Of a stretch of DNA of 64,000 bases, positions 47,012-56,341 are shown one piece after another. The notes beneath the pieces are model-generated. The model saw only the letters and a program-made list of their open reading frames with translations, did no database searches and was not told the DNA's origin. The stretch covers positions 92,302-156,301 of the forward strand of contig NZ_UUIS01000044.1 of the NCBI RefSeq assembly GCF_900589395.1, given 5' to 3'. This DNA comes from Pseudomonas viridiflava. Its GTDB lineage: Bacteria > Pseudomonadota > Gammaproteobacteria > Pseudomonadales > Pseudomonadaceae. How positions within the stretch are numbered: the stretch's first letter is position 1; each line of letters starts with the position of its first letter. A program made the position numbers and the translations under genes.

Positions 47012-47045
47012 AAAGGCGGTTTCCTCCGGAGGCCGCCTTTTTTTA
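47012..47045 (+). terminator. Intrinsic terminator of ppsA
   Basis: AAAGGCGG (47012-47019) pairs with CCGCCTTT (47033-47040), with an inner CCTCC/GGAGG stem, followed by TTTTTTT. About 50 bp after the ppsA stop. Confidence 0.92.
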
Positions 47046-47104
47046 TCCAGTCGTTTTGTGCCACTCAAGGGCCGGATGCCCTTGAACTCTTGATCAAGAA
47101 CACT

Positions 47105-48106
47105 ATGCAAAGCAGCAGCTCTCTTTTTCCCGTGGCGTTGATGAGCGCCGAACGTCGCGGCGATCTGGTCGAAGATGTCTACCGTCTCAAACCTGGCAAC
47201 AGTCCCGATGCCACTGTCGAGCTGGCCGTCACCCGTCTTGGCCTGGTCGACCAGGCCCGGCCGCGCGGTGTGCCAGTGATTCTGCTGCATGGCAGTTTTT
47301 CCAATCGCCGCTTCTGGTACTCGCCCAAGGGCATTGGCCTGGGGCCTTATCTGGCGCGCGCCGGCTTTGATGTGTGGATCGCTGAAATGCGTGGGCACGG
47401 CCTGTCGGCACGCAACGCGACCTGGCGCACCAACAAGGTGGCCGATTACGCCCGTTACGACCTGCCGGTCATCGGCGCCTTCGTCAAGGAGCTGAGCGGG
47501 CAGGTGCCGCACTGGATCGGCCATTCGCTGGGCGGCACGACCCTGGCGGCAGCCCTGGGCGGCCAGTACCTGGGCGCCGGGGACGCTGCCTCCGTGGCGT
47601 TGTTCGGCAGCCAGGTCAGCCGCTATTACTGGCCGCTGAAGATCCCGCCGGTGCAGTGGGCGGGCCGCTTGTTGCTGCGCTCGTTCGAGCATATTTCCGG
47701 GCCGCGCTTCAAGCGTGGCCCAGAGGACGAACCGGTCGGCGTGGCCCTGGAGAGCATGCGCTGGCACAGCCTGTTCGGGCGTTTTGGCGAGCGTGACAAC
47801 CACTGGTGGGCCGGCCTTGCCAATGTGTGCGTGCCGGTACTGGCGGTGGCCGCCGAAGGTGACCATCAGGACCCGCCCTGGGCCTGCCGCCTGCTGCTTG
47901 AACGCTTTGGTTCCGGGCAGCGCCAGTTTCTGTGCCTGGGGCGCCGCCAGGGTTTCAGCGAGGACTTCGATCATGTGCGCATGCTGGTCAGTGCGGCGGC
48001 GCAAGAACAGGTCTGGCCCCGGGTGCTCGACTGGTTGCAGCAGCGCCCGGTCGGCGAGCCATTGCCAGCGGCGGAGCCTGCACAGAGCGTGACAGCGCCG
48101 CTGTGA
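47105..48106 (+). CDS. Alpha/beta-fold hydrolase
   Basis: A 333-residue alpha/beta hydrolase. The oxyanion segment is 'VILLHGSFSNRRFW', the nucleophile elbow is G-H-S-L-G-G with serine near residue 143, and a late 'AAEGDHQDPPWACRLL' supplies the acid region and 'DFDHVRML' the histidine. The substrate is unknown; esterase-type annotation is used in PAO1 at the same location between ppsA and rraA. The ribosome site at ATG 47105 is weak; ATG 47141 is possible. Longer starts run into the ppsA terminator. Confidence 0.85.
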   Translation: MQSSSSLFPVALMSAERRGDLVEDVYRLKPGNSPDATVELAVTRLGLVDQARPRGVPVILLHGSFSNRRFWYSPKGIGLGPYLARAGFDVWIAEMRGHGLSARNATWRTNKVADYARYDLPVIGAFVKELSGQVPHWIGHSLGGTTLAAALGGQYLGAGDAASVALFGSQVSRYYWPLKIPPVQWAGRLLLRSFEHISGPRFKRGPEDEPVGVALESMRWHSLFGRFGERDNHWWAGLANVCVPVLAVAAEGDHQDPPWACRLLLERFGSGQRQFLCLGRRQGFSEDFDHVRMLVSAAAQEQVWPRVLDWLQQRPVGEPLPAAEPAQSVTAPL

Positions 48107-48205
48107 CAGGCTTGCACAATGCCACCCGGCTGGGTACGTTCTCGGTCGGGCCATGGCCTTATGCCTGGCACCGGACCCCCGCCATTGACTGACAGGAGTT
48201 ACCCC

Positions 48206-48694
48206 ATGCACTACATCACCCCGGATCTGTGCGATGCCTATCCCGATGCGGTAACGGCGCTGGAACCGATGTTCAGCAACTTTGGCGGCCGCGACTCGTT
48301 CGGTGGCCAGATCGTCACGGTCAAATGCTTCGAAGACAACTCGCGGGTCAAGGAACTGGTGGGGCAGGACGGCAGGGGCAAAGTGCTGGTGGTCGACGGC
48401 GGCGGCTCGCTGCGCTGTGCACTGCTGGGCGATCTTTTGGCCGGCCAGGCCGCCAGCAACGGCTGGGAAGGGGTGCTGGTCTATGGCTGCATCCGTGACG
48501 TGGACATCATTGCCCAGACCGAGCTGGGCGTGCAGGCGCTGGCCAGCCACCCGATGCGCTCGGTACGGCGCAACGTGGGGGATGTCGATGTCCCCGTGAC
48601 CTTTGCCGGCGTGACCTTCCATCCCGGCCACTATCTGTACGCCGATAACAACGGCGTGATCATTTCCGCCACCGCCCTGAGCCTGCCTGAGTAA
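48206..48694 (+). CDS. rraA: Ribonuclease E activity regulator RraA
   Basis: A 162-residue RraA/MenG-family protein. '[16 protein letters not shown]', '[24 protein letters not shown]' (in part) and the aldolase-like '[21 protein letters not shown]' with conserved G-x-x-R-D are visible. RraA binds RNase E and restrains mRNA decay in E. coli; some homologues also show aldolase activity. ACAGGAG lies 6-10 nt ahead of ATG 48206. Confidence 0.93.
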   Translation: MHYITPDLCDAYPDAVTALEPMFSNFGGRDSFGGQIVTVKCFEDNSRVKELVGQDGRGKVLVVDGGGSLRCALLGDLLAGQAASNGWEGVLVYGCIRDVDIIAQTELGVQALASHPMRSVRRNVGDVDVPVTFAGVTFHPGHYLYADNNGVIISATALSLPE

Positions 48695-48707
48695 GTGAAA
48701 TTAGCGA

Positions 48708-49703
48708 ATGTTTGACGAAGCCAACGCGCAGTGGGGGCTGGTCCATGCCCTGGTCCTGGATGGCAAGGGGGGCGCACGGCAATTGGCCCGCACCGAACTG
48801 GACGGCCTGCAGTTGCAGCCACAGGAAAGCCTGTGGCTGCACTGGGACCGCAGCCATCCGCAGACGCATGCCTGGCTGCGCAACGACAGCGGGCTGAGTG
48901 AATTCAGCTGCACCTTGTTGCTTGAAGAAAACACCCGGCCACGCCTGCTGGCCTTGCCGGACCAGGAGTTGCTGCTGTTCCTGCGCGGGGTCAACCTCAA
49001 TCCCGGGGCCGAACCCGAAGACATGGTCTCGGTGCGCATCTTTGCCGCCGCCCAGCGCATCATTTCCTTGCGCCTGCGGCCCTTGCGCGCCACCGAAGAA
49101 CTGATCGGCCTTCTGTTGGAAGGGCGCGGGCCCAGAACGGCCTCCGAGCTGATCCTGACCCTGTCGCAATTGCTGACAGACAAGCTCCAGGATCTGGTGG
49201 GCGAATTGACCGAGGCAGTGGACGAAGAAGAGGAGCGCAACGACGCCGACGAGTGCTATAGCCCCGATCACGGCCTGTTGCTGCAGACGCGCCGCAGGGC
49301 GGCCGGGCTGCGGCGCTTCCTGGCGCCCCAGCGCGATATCTTCGGTCAGCTGTCGCGCAGCCGCCTGACCTGGTTCGTCGATGACGACGTCGATTACTGG
49401 AACGAATTGAACAACAGCCTGACCCGTTACCTTGAAGAACTGGAGCTGACCCGCGAGCGCCTGGGCCTGCTGCTGGAGGCCGAGGACCGCCAGCTCAGGG
49501 AGCGGATGAACCGCACCATGTACCGTTTCGGCATCATCACCGGGATTTTCCTGCCCATGACCTTCCTGACCGGTCTGCTGGGCATCAATGTGGGCGGGAT
49601 TCCCGGAGCTGACAGCGCCAACGGCTTCCTGATTGCCTGTGGCTTGATCGTGGCATTGGCCGTGGGGCAGTGGTGGCTGTTCAGGCGTTTGCGCTGGTTA
49701 TGA
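48708..49703 (+). CDS. cmaX: CorA/ZntB-family transporter CmaX
   Basis: A 331-residue member of the CorA divalent-cation family. A long cytoplasmic N-terminal domain with a helical stalk is followed by two C-terminal membrane helices (about 272-292 and 305-325). The loop motif reads G-I-N-V-G-G-I-P-G, as in ZntB, instead of CorA's G-M-N. This suggests Zn or proton-coupled transport rather than Mg. It opens the cmaX-crfX-cmpX-sigX-oprF block, 13 bp after rraA. Confidence 0.88.
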   Translation: MFDEANAQWGLVHALVLDGKGGARQLARTELDGLQLQPQESLWLHWDRSHPQTHAWLRNDSGLSEFSCTLLLEENTRPRLLALPDQELLLFLRGVNLNPGAEPEDMVSVRIFAAAQRIISLRLRPLRATEELIGLLLEGRGPRTASELILTLSQLLTDKLQDLVGELTEAVDEEEERNDADECYSPDHGLLLQTRRRAAGLRRFLAPQRDIFGQLSRSRLTWFVDDDVDYWNELNNSLTRYLEELELTRERLGLLLEAEDRQLRERMNRTMYRFGIITGIFLPMTFLTGLLGINVGGIPGADSANGFLIACGLIVALAVGQWWLFRRLRWL

Positions 49704-49789
49704 AAAAAGTTTCATCTTTGCAGCAGGCAGCCGGGTGTGACTCGTTGGCCTGGGGCTGCGTCTTTCTGTGACATTGCGTGAGGTGGCAG

Positions 49790-50038
49790 ATGCACGATCC
49801 GTTTGAAGAATCCCTGCGGGACATGCTCAAGGCATCGTCCTCCACCCGGGATGACGATGCCTGTCTGGGCCGCGTCCTGAAAACTGCCAACCGGCAGGTC
49901 GGCGCTGGCGTGCTGTTCGGCCTGCTGGGCCGCTGGACGCAAGCCATGATGATTGCCGTCAATAACGGCAGCGCCCACGTTGCCCCGGTTTCGCGTCGCA
50001 GCAAGTTGGCTGCGCGCCCTGTCGATAAGGCTGATTGA
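49790..50038 (+). CDS. crfX: CrfX, small protein of the SigX regulon block
   Basis: An 82-residue protein recognised mainly by position between cmaX and cmpX and by its start 'MHDPFEESLRDMLKASS'. A helical N-terminal part is followed by a hydrophobic stretch ('GAGVLFGLLGRW') and a basic tail. Its function is unknown. ATG 49790 has GAGG 6 nt upstream; a GTG 4 codons earlier lacks a site. It is 2 bp ahead of cmpX. Confidence 0.85.
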   Translation: MHDPFEESLRDMLKASSSTRDDDACLGRVLKTANRQVGAGVLFGLLGRWTQAMMIAVNNGSAHVAPVSRRSKLAARPVDKAD

Positions 50039-50040
50039 AC

Positions 50041-50865
50041 ATGGAATTGGACCTCTGGACCCAGAGTCTCGTGACTGCAATGACGGCATTGTGGACAAAA
50101 ATCGCAAACTTCATCCCCAGCCTGTTCGGCGCGCTGGTGGTGGTGTTGCTGGGCTTCGTGGTGGCCAAGCTGCTCGACGCCCTGTTATCCAGGTTGCTGG
50201 CCAAGTTGGGCCTGGATCGTCTGATGAACGGTACCGGACTGACCAAGCTGATCAGCCGCGCCGGGGTCAAGGTGCCGATCTCGACATTGATCGGCAAGAT
50301 TGTTTACTGGTTTGTGCTCTTGATTTTTCTGGTTTCTGCGGCAGAATCGCTCGGCTTGCAGCGAGTCTCGGCAACGCTGGACATGCTTGCGCTTTACTTG
50401 CCCAAGGTTTTTGGCGCCGCCCTGGTGTTGCTGGTCGGCGTGCTGCTGGCACAATTGGCCAATGGCCTGGTGCGCGGCGCGGCAGAAGGTGTGGGTGTCG
50501 ACTACGCTGCGGGCCTGGGGCGCGTGGCGCAAGGCCTGGTGATTATCATCAGCCTCTCGGTGGCGATCAGTCAGCTTGAGGTCAAGACGGACCTGCTGAA
50601 CCATGTGATCGTGATCGTGCTGATTACCGTAGGTCTGGCCGTCGCCCTGGCGATGGGGCTGGGCAGTCGGGAAATCGCCGGGCAGATCCTGGCAGGTATT
50701 TATGTACGTGAACTCTATCAGGTCGGCCAGAGTGTTCAGGTCGGCGATATCGAAGGGCAGATCGAAGAAATAGGGACGGTCAAGACCACGCTGTTGACCG
50801 ATGATGGAGAGTTGGTGTCGTTTTCCAACCGGATTCTTCTCGAGCAGCGTGTTAGCAGCCGTTAA
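50041..50865 (+). CDS. cmpX: Mechanosensitive-channel-like protein CmpX
   Basis: A 274-residue MscS-like (conserved TM helix, PF05552) inner-membrane protein. Hydrophobic segments lie at about 20-43, 87-107, 115-140, 160-178 and 187-205, followed by a short beta domain ('VGDIEGQIEEIGTVKTTLL'), as in MscS but lacking the large C-terminal vestibule. In P. aeruginosa CmpX is linked to SigX activity and envelope stress. TTG 6 bp upstream is in frame, but ATG 50041 is preferred. Confidence 0.9.
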   Translation: MELDLWTQSLVTAMTALWTKIANFIPSLFGALVVVLLGFVVAKLLDALLSRLLAKLGLDRLMNGTGLTKLISRAGVKVPISTLIGKIVYWFVLLIFLVSAAESLGLQRVSATLDMLALYLPKVFGAALVLLVGVLLAQLANGLVRGAAEGVGVDYAAGLGRVAQGLVIIISLSVAISQLEVKTDLLNHVIVIVLITVGLAVALAMGLGSREIAGQILAGIYVRELYQVGQSVQVGDIEGQIEEIGTVKTTLLTDDGELVSFSNRILLEQRVSSR

Positions 50866-50886
50866 GCGGCTAACCTGCTAATCTGT

Positions 50887-50926
50887 GCCGCCACTCAATC
50901 GCCTGTTTGCAGGTGACGGCGGCCTT
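50887..50926 (+). terminator. Stem-loop between cmpX and sigX (possible attenuator)
   Basis: GCCGCC (50887-50892) and GGCGGC (50918-50923) enclose an inner CCTG/CAGG hairpin; only CCTTTG follows, so termination would be weak. It could partially uncouple sigX from the upstream genes. Confidence 0.4.
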
Positions 50927-50952
50927 TGACCTGACTTTCGGCACGATTCGTT

Positions 50953-51543
50953 TTGAATAAACCCTCTCCGCTATCGCTGCGCTACGAACCCCATGAACTC
51001 TCTGACGAGGAGCTGGTTGCGCGCGCCCACGATGAGTTGTTTCATGTGACGCGTGCTTATGAGGAGCTGATGCGTCGCTACCAGCGGACTCTTTTTAACG
51101 TCTGTGCACGTTATTTGGGGAACGATCGCGACGCGGACGATGTCTGTCAGGAAGTGATGCTTAAGGTGCTGTATGGCCTGAAGAATTTCGAGGGTAAGTC
51201 GAAATTCAAAACCTGGCTGTACAGCATCACTTATAACGAATGCATCACTCAGTATCGAAAGGAACGGCGAAAGCGTCGCTTGATGGACGCGCTGAGTCTG
51301 GACCCGATCGAGGAAGCGACCGAAGACCGGACGCCTAAACCTGAAGAACGGGGCGGACTTGATCGCTGGCTTGTGCATGTGAACCCGATTGACCGTGAAA
51401 TTCTGGTGCTACGTTTTGTCGCAGAGCTGGAGTTTCAGGAAATCGCAGACATCATGCACATGGGCTTGAGTGCAACGAAAATGCGCTACAAGCGGGCTTT
51501 GGATAAGCTGCGGGAGAAATTTGCAGGTAGTGCCGAAACTTAA
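50953..51543 (+). CDS. sigX: ECF sigma factor SigX
   Basis: A 196-residue extracytoplasmic-function sigma factor. Region 2 covers 'RRYQRTLFNVCARYLGNDRDADDVCQEVMLKVL' (in part), and region 4 the C-terminal 'LEFQEIADIMHMGLSATKMRYKRALDKLREKF' (in part). It directs envelope genes, including oprF downstream, fatty-acid synthesis and responses to osmotic or membrane stress. The start is TTG 50953 (M-N-K-P-S), as for the PAO1 homologue. No anti-sigma gene is adjacent; cmpX has been proposed to fill that niche. Confidence 0.95.
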   Translation: MNKPSPLSLRYEPHELSDEELVARAHDELFHVTRAYEELMRRYQRTLFNVCARYLGNDRDADDVCQEVMLKVLYGLKNFEGKSKFKTWLYSITYNECITQYRKERRKRRLMDALSLDPIEEATEDRTPKPEERGGLDRWLVHVNPIDREILVLRFVAELEFQEIADIMHMGLSATKMRYKRALDKLREKFAGSAET

Positions 51544-51649
51544 CCCGGCGCAAATACCTCTAACGAGCCGGCAGGTTCTGATAGACTTGCCACCGAGTTG
51601 TCCCTGTATTTCGGGGCTGCTTTACAATCACCAGATGGGGATTTAACGG

Positions 51650-52687
51650 ATGAAACTGAAAAACACCTTGGGCTTGGCCATTGGTACAATCGTTGCCGCC
51701 ACTTCGTTCGGCGCACTGGCTCAAGGCCAAGGCGCAGTCGAAATCGAAGGCTTCGCCAAAAAAGAATATTACGACAGCGCCCGCGACTTCAAAAACGACG
51801 GCAACCTGTTCGGTGGTTCGATTGGCTACTTCCTGACCGACGACGTCGAGCTGCGTCTGGGCTATGACGAAGTTCACAACGTCCGTGGCGAAGATGGCAA
51901 GAACATCAAGGGCTCCAACACTGCCCTGGACGCTCTGTACCACTTCAACAACCCAGGCGACATGCTGCGTCCTTACGTCTCCGCTGGTTTCTCTGACCAG
52001 AGCATCGGCCAGACCGGTCGTAGCGGCCGCAACGGTTCGACCTTCGCCAACGTTGGCGGCGGCGCCAAGCTGTACTTCACTGACAACTTCTACGCCCGTG
52101 CCGGCGTTGAAGCTCAGTACAACATCGACCAGGGCGACACCGAGTGGGCGCCAAGCGTCGGTATCGGTGTGAACTTCGGTGGCGGCAGCAAGCCAGCCGC
52201 AGCACCGGCTCCAACGCCAGTGGCTGAAGTGTGCTCCGACAGCGACAACGATGGCGTGTGCGACAACGTCGACAAGTGCCCAGACACCCCGGCCAACGTC
52301 ACTGTTGACGCTGACGGCTGCCCGGCCGTTGCCGAAGTGGTTCGTGTCGAGCTGGACGTGAAGTTCGACTTCGACAAGGCCCAGGTCAAGCCTAACAGCT
52401 ACGGCGACATCAAGAACCTGGCTGACTTCATGCAGCAGTACCCACAGACCACCACCACTGTTGAAGGTCACACTGACTCCGTCGGTACTGACGCTTACAA
52501 CCAGAAGCTGTCGCAGCGTCGTGCTGACGCTGTCAAGCAAGTCCTGGTTAACCAGTACGGTGTAGGTTCCACCCGCGTCAACTCGGTTGGCTACGGCGAA
52601 TCGCGTCCAGTTGCTGACAACGCTACCGAATCCGGCCGCGCTGTTAACCGTCGCGTAGAAGCTGAAGTAGAAGCCCAGGCCAAGTAA
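51650..52687 (+). CDS. oprF: Major outer membrane porin OprF
   Basis: A 345-residue OmpA-family porin. The signal peptide covers residues 1-24 ('...TSFGALA'). An eight-stranded beta-barrel follows, then a proline-rich linker ('KPAAAPAPTPVAEV'), a cysteine-containing acidic segment ('CSDSDNDGVCDNVDKCPD') and a C-terminal peptidoglycan-binding OmpA domain ('VEGHTDSVGTDAYNQKLSQRRADAV', in part). Codon use shifts to highly expressed-gene preferences (GCT, GGT). The leader contains a TACAAT -10-like box at about 51623. Confidence 0.97.
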   Translation: MKLKNTLGLAIGTIVAATSFGALAQGQGAVEIEGFAKKEYYDSARDFKNDGNLFGGSIGYFLTDDVELRLGYDEVHNVRGEDGKNIKGSNTALDALYHFNNPGDMLRPYVSAGFSDQSIGQTGRSGRNGSTFANVGGGAKLYFTDNFYARAGVEAQYNIDQGDTEWAPSVGIGVNFGGGSKPAAAPAPTPVAEVCSDSDNDGVCDNVDKCPDTPANVTVDADGCPAVAEVVRVELDVKFDFDKAQVKPNSYGDIKNLADFMQQYPQTTTTVEGHTDSVGTDAYNQKLSQRRADAVKQVLVNQYGVGSTRVNSVGYGESRPVADNATESGRAVNRRVEAEVEAQAK

Positions 52688-52737
52688 TTAGCCTGCCTTC
52701 TGGCGGACAGGTGATCACGGTCACCTGATCTGCACTG

Positions 52738-52773
52738 AAAATGCCCCGTACCGCAAGGTACGGGGCATTTTTC
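52738..52773 (+). terminator. Intrinsic terminator of oprF
   Basis: AAATGCCCCGTACC pairs with GGTACGGGGCATTT around a GCAA loop, followed by TTTTTC. Perfect 12-bp core stem; also able to act on the minus strand for cobA readthrough. Confidence 0.95.
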
Positions 52774-52817
52774 GTTATGGCGTGATTACCAGCCGCCGCG
52801 ACCGCCCGGCGGTCCGC

Positions 52818-53588
52818 TTAGCCTGCCACGGCGTGCAAGGTGGCGTCTGCATCCCCGGCAAGGCCAATGCTGCGGTAATTGGCGGCCCCTACCACCTCGC
52901 CAATCACCAGCACCGCAGGGCTCTTGAGGGCGAACGCCAAGGCGTCACGCTGCATGTCGCGCAAGGTGCTGCGGCACTCGCGCTGATGCGCCAATGAGGC
53001 GTTTTCGATCATGGCCACCGGCATGCTGGCGCCCATGCCACCGGCCAGCAGGCCATCGCGAATCTCATCCAGCCGGGCCACGCCCATGTACACCACCAGC
53101 GTGGTGCCGGTCTGCGCCAGTGCCGACCAGTTCAGGCTGCTGTCATCCTGTGTGTGTGCGGTGACCAGCGTGACGCCACGGCTGACCCCGCGCAGCGTCA
53201 GGGAAATATCGCACTGGGTGGCACCGGCCAGGCCGGCGGTGATGCCGTTGACCAGCTCCACGTCGATGCCGTGCTCCTTGAGCCATTGGGCTTCTTCACC
53301 ACCACGGCCGAAGATGCACGGGTCACCGCCCTTGAGGCGCACCACGCATTTGCCCTGACGGGCATAGCGCAGCATCAGCCGGTGAATGAACGCTTGCGGC
53401 GTGGACCGGCAACCGCCGCGCTTGCCCACACGGATCACCCGTGCACCGGGGCTGTGCTCCAGCACCGCCGGATTGACCAGATCATCGATCATCACGATGT
53501 CGGCACTGTGCAGGGCACGCACAGCCTTAAGGGTCAACAGTTCAGGATCGCCGGGACCTGCGCCCACCAGCCAGACTTTTGCATTCAT
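52818..53588 (-). CDS. cobA: Uroporphyrinogen-III C-methyltransferase CobA
   Basis: SAM-dependent enzyme making precorrin-2, shared by siroheme and cobalamin synthesis. The 256 residues contain 'VWLVGAGPGDPELLTLKA', 'YARQGKCVVRLKGGDPCIFGRGGEE' (in part) and 'VVYMGVARL'. GAGG precedes ATG 53588. It is the last gene of the nitrate-assimilation unit, 11 bp after nasA. Siroheme supply would suit nitrite reductase, although none is encoded here. Confidence 0.94.
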   Translation of the reverse strand: MNAKVWLVGAGPGDPELLTLKAVRALHSADIVMIDDLVNPAVLEHSPGARVIRVGKRGGCRSTPQAFIHRLMLRYARQGKCVVRLKGGDPCIFGRGGEEAQWLKEHGIDVELVNGITAGLAGATQCDISLTLRGVSRGVTLVTAHTQDDSSLNWSALAQTGTTLVVYMGVARLDEIRDGLLAGGMGASMPVAMIENASLAHQRECRSTLRDMQRDALAFALKSPAVLVIGEVVGAANYRSIGLAGDADATLHAVAG

Positions 53589-53599
53589 GGGTTTATTCC

Positions 53600-56341
53600 T
53601 CATTCAGGGACGGCGACAAGGTTGATCAGGCGTTTTATTTCCGGGACACAGGACCCGCATTGAGTGCCGCAGCCCAGTTGTTGTTTCAATTGGTCCAGGC
53701 ACAAGCCACGCTCGATTCCGGCGCTGATGCTGCTCTGGCTGACGTTCTTGCAATTGCACACGATCGTGTCGCGGGTCTGCAGCGCGCTCTTGCCCGGCTC
53801 GTGGCTGATGGGCGCCAGCATCCAGCGCCGCAGCGGCTCGTCGGCGCGGCCTTCGAGCCACAGGTTCTGTAGCCAGTGCCGGGCCAGGGTTTCCCCCGCC
53901 AGGCGCACCGCTGTGATGCGGTTCTGGTCGATGCGCACGCGCTTGCCAATGCCGCGCCTGGAGTCGTCGTAGGCGATCACCGGGCCGTGGTCCAGATTCA
54001 GCAACCGGTCGAACTGTTCCAGCCAGGCGGCGTCGGGGGCCTGGGTATGGGCGGCACGGATCACCAGCGCCGGGCGCTCGCGACCGGCCAGGCTCAGGCT
54101 GGCGTAGGCAAACGCCTCGCACAAGGGGCGCAGCGCCTGCAGGTGGTTCTGCACGTCGCCTTCGATCAATGCAAACAAATGCCAGGGCAGAGCGGCCTTT
54201 TCGACTCGCACGCCGCTGTGCTTGAGTTCAGGCTGTCTGGAGAGCGGGTCACAAGCCGGCTGCGTGAGCAGGTTGACGCCGCCCTTGAGAAAACGATCGC
54301 CCCAGTGCATCGGCAACCAGGCATGCCCGGCCCTCAGGCTGTCATCGCAGGCGATAGGCACCACGAGCGCGCCGCGCCGGCTGTGCACGTGCACCAGGTC
54401 ACCGTCTTCCAGGCCCTGGTGCTGCATGTCGTGCCGGTTCAAGCCCAGTATCGCTTCGCTCACATGGCCGAACAGCCGGGCGGCGGTGCCGGTGCGGCTC
54501 ATGCCGTGCCATTGATCACGCAGCCGTCCGGTATTGAGGGTCAGGGGGTAATCGGCGTCGCGTTGCTCGTGCGCAGGGGCATAGGCCTGACAGATAAATC
54601 GGGCGCGGCCCGAGGTGGTCGGGAACCGGCCATCGGCATACAGGCGTGGCGTGCCGGTGCGAGCGCCTTCGGGAAATGGCCATTGTTGCGGACCCAACTG
54701 TTCAAGCAGGGCGCGGTCGATTCCGGTCATGTCCAGGTCGCGGCCGCGGGTCAGGCCCTTGAATTCGTCAAACAGCGATTGCGGCGTCGCAAAGTCAAAT
54801 AAAGGGTCGCTGCCTGGGCGCAGACGCTGTTGCAGGCGCCGGGCAAAGTCCACGGTGATCGACCAGTCGGCCCGCGCCTGGCCGGGTGCGGGTATCGCCT
54901 TGCGCACGTTGGACAGGCGCCGTTCGGAGTTGGTCACGGTGCCTTCCTTCTCGCCCCAACTGGCGGCGGGCAGCAGCAGGTCGGCATACGCGGCGGTTTC
55001 GGTGGTACGAAAGGCTTCCTGCAACACCACGAAGGGGCAGTCGCTCAGCGCCTGGCGCACGGCGCTCTGGTCGGGCATCGACTGGGCAGGGTTGGTGCAG
55101 GCGATCCACAAGGCCTTGATCTTGCCGTTGCGCACCTGTTCGAACAGCTCAATGGCTGACAGGCCAGGGTTGGCCGGCAGCTCGGCGACATTCCAGTACG
55201 CGGCCACTTCGCGGCGATGCTCGGCATTACCAGCCTCGCGATGGCCGGGCAACAGGTTGGACAGGCTGCCCGTTTCCCGGCCGCCCATGGCATTGGGCTG
55301 GCCGGTCAGCGAGAAGGGGCCGGCGCCGGGGCGGCCGATCTGCCCGGTGGCCAGGTGCAGGTTGATCAGTGCGCTGTTCTTGGCACTGCCGGCGGTGGAC
55401 TGGTTCAGGCCCATGCACCACAGCGACAGGAAGGCGGGTGCTTCCCCGATCAGCCGGGCGCAGGTGTGCAGGTCTTCGACACGGATGCCGCACACCTGGG
55501 CGACATGCTCGGGCGTGTAATCGTGCACCAGCGCCTGGAGCTCGCTGAAATCCTCGGTGTGGGCGTCGATAAAAGCCGTATCGAGATGTTTTTCCCTGAT
55601 CAGCAGGTGCAGCAGGCCATGGAACAGCGCTACATCGCTACCGCCCTGGATGGCCAGGTGCAGGTCGGCCAGCTCGCACGTGTCGGTGCGCCGTGGGTCG
55701 ACCACGATTATCTTCATGTCCGGGCGCCGGCTTCTGGCCTCTTCCAGGCGGCGAAACAGTACCGGGTGGGCGTAGGCCATGTTGCTGCCGACGATCAGCA
55801 GGGTATCGGCCAGTTCGATGTCCTGGTAATTGCACGGTGGCGCATCGGCGCCCAGGCTGCGCTTGTAGCCGACCACGGCCGAGGACATGCACAGCCGTGA
55901 ATTGCTGTCGATGTTGTTGGTGCCGACCAGGGCCCGGGCCAGTTTGTTGAAGGCGTAGTAGTCCTCGGTCAGCAACTGGCCGGAAATGTAGAACGCGACG
56001 CTGTCCGGACCGTGTTCAGCGATGGCCTGGGCGAATACCCCTGTGGCGTGCTCCAGTGCCGTGTCCCAGTCGGTGGCGCTGCGCGGCAGGGCTTTGCCCA
56101 GGCGCAGTTCCGGGTACAGCGCCCGGCTGGACAGGTCCCCGGTCAAGTGCAGGCTTGAGCCTTTGCTGCACAGGCGGCCGAAGTTGGCCGGGTGCTGCGG
56201 GTCGCCACTGACGCCGTGAATGTGCAGGTCGTCATGCTCGATCAACACGCCGCAGCCCACCCCGCAATAGCAGCAGGTCGACGCGGTGGTGCGCAGTGGC
56301 CCCGAAGCGGGGGCGGGCAGTGGCAGGCTCAGGTCGGTCAT
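53600..56341 (-). CDS. nasA: Assimilatory nitrate reductase catalytic subunit NasA
   Basis: A 913-residue molybdopterin enzyme reducing nitrate to nitrite in the cytoplasm. An N-terminal 4Fe-4S motif uses C23/C24, C26, C30 and C58. The Mo-bisMGD domains contain 'GTNNIDSNSRLCMSSAVVGY'. The C-terminus carries a BFD-like 2Fe-2S domain (C-N-C near the start, C-G-T-Q-C-G-S-C near the end), as in Klebsiella NasA. I start at ATG 56341, overlapping the FAD-reductase stop (ATGA); 63 further in-frame codons upstream lie within that gene. Confidence 0.94.
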   Translation of the reverse strand: MTDLSLPLPAPASGPLRTTASTCCYCGVGCGVLIEHDDLHIHGVSGDPQHPANFGRLCSKGSSLHLTGDLSSRALYPELRLGKALPRSATDWDTALEHATGVFAQAIAEHGPDSVAFYISGQLLTEDYYAFNKLARALVGTNNIDSNSRLCMSSAVVGYKRSLGADAPPCNYQDIELADTLLIVGSNMAYAHPVLFRRLEEARSRRPDMKIIVVDPRRTDTCELADLHLAIQGGSDVALFHGLLHLLIREKHLDTAFIDAHTEDFSELQALVHDYTPEHVAQVCGIRVEDLHTCARLIGEAPAFLSLWCMGLNQSTAGSAKNSALINLHLATGQIGRPGAGPFSLTGQPNAMGGRETGSLSNLLPGHREAGNAEHRREVAAYWNVAELPANPGLSAIELFEQVRNGKIKALWIACTNPAQSMPDQSAVRQALSDCPFVVLQEAFRTTETAAYADLLLPAASWGEKEGTVTNSERRLSNVRKAIPAPGQARADWSITVDFARRLQQRLRPGSDPLFDFATPQSLFDEFKGLTRGRDLDMTGIDRALLEQLGPQQWPFPEGARTGTPRLYADGRFPTTSGRARFICQAYAPAHEQRDADYPLTLNTGRLRDQWHGMSRTGTAARLFGHVSEAILGLNRHDMQHQGLEDGDLVHVHSRRGALVVPIACDDSLRAGHAWLPMHWGDRFLKGGVNLLTQPACDPLSRQPELKHSGVRVEKAALPWHLFALIEGDVQNHLQALRPLCEAFAYASLSLAGRERPALVIRAAHTQAPDAAWLEQFDRLLNLDHGPVIAYDDSRRGIGKRVRIDQNRITAVRLAGETLARHWLQNLWLEGRADEPLRRWMLAPISHEPGKSALQTRDTIVCNCKNVSQSSISAGIERGLCLDQLKQQLGCGTQCGSCVPEIKRLINLVAVPE

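Noticed and set aside
54615..55520. Plus-strand open frame inside nasA
   Set aside because: Antisense to conserved molybdopterin-domain sequence, with no similarity to any family I recognise.
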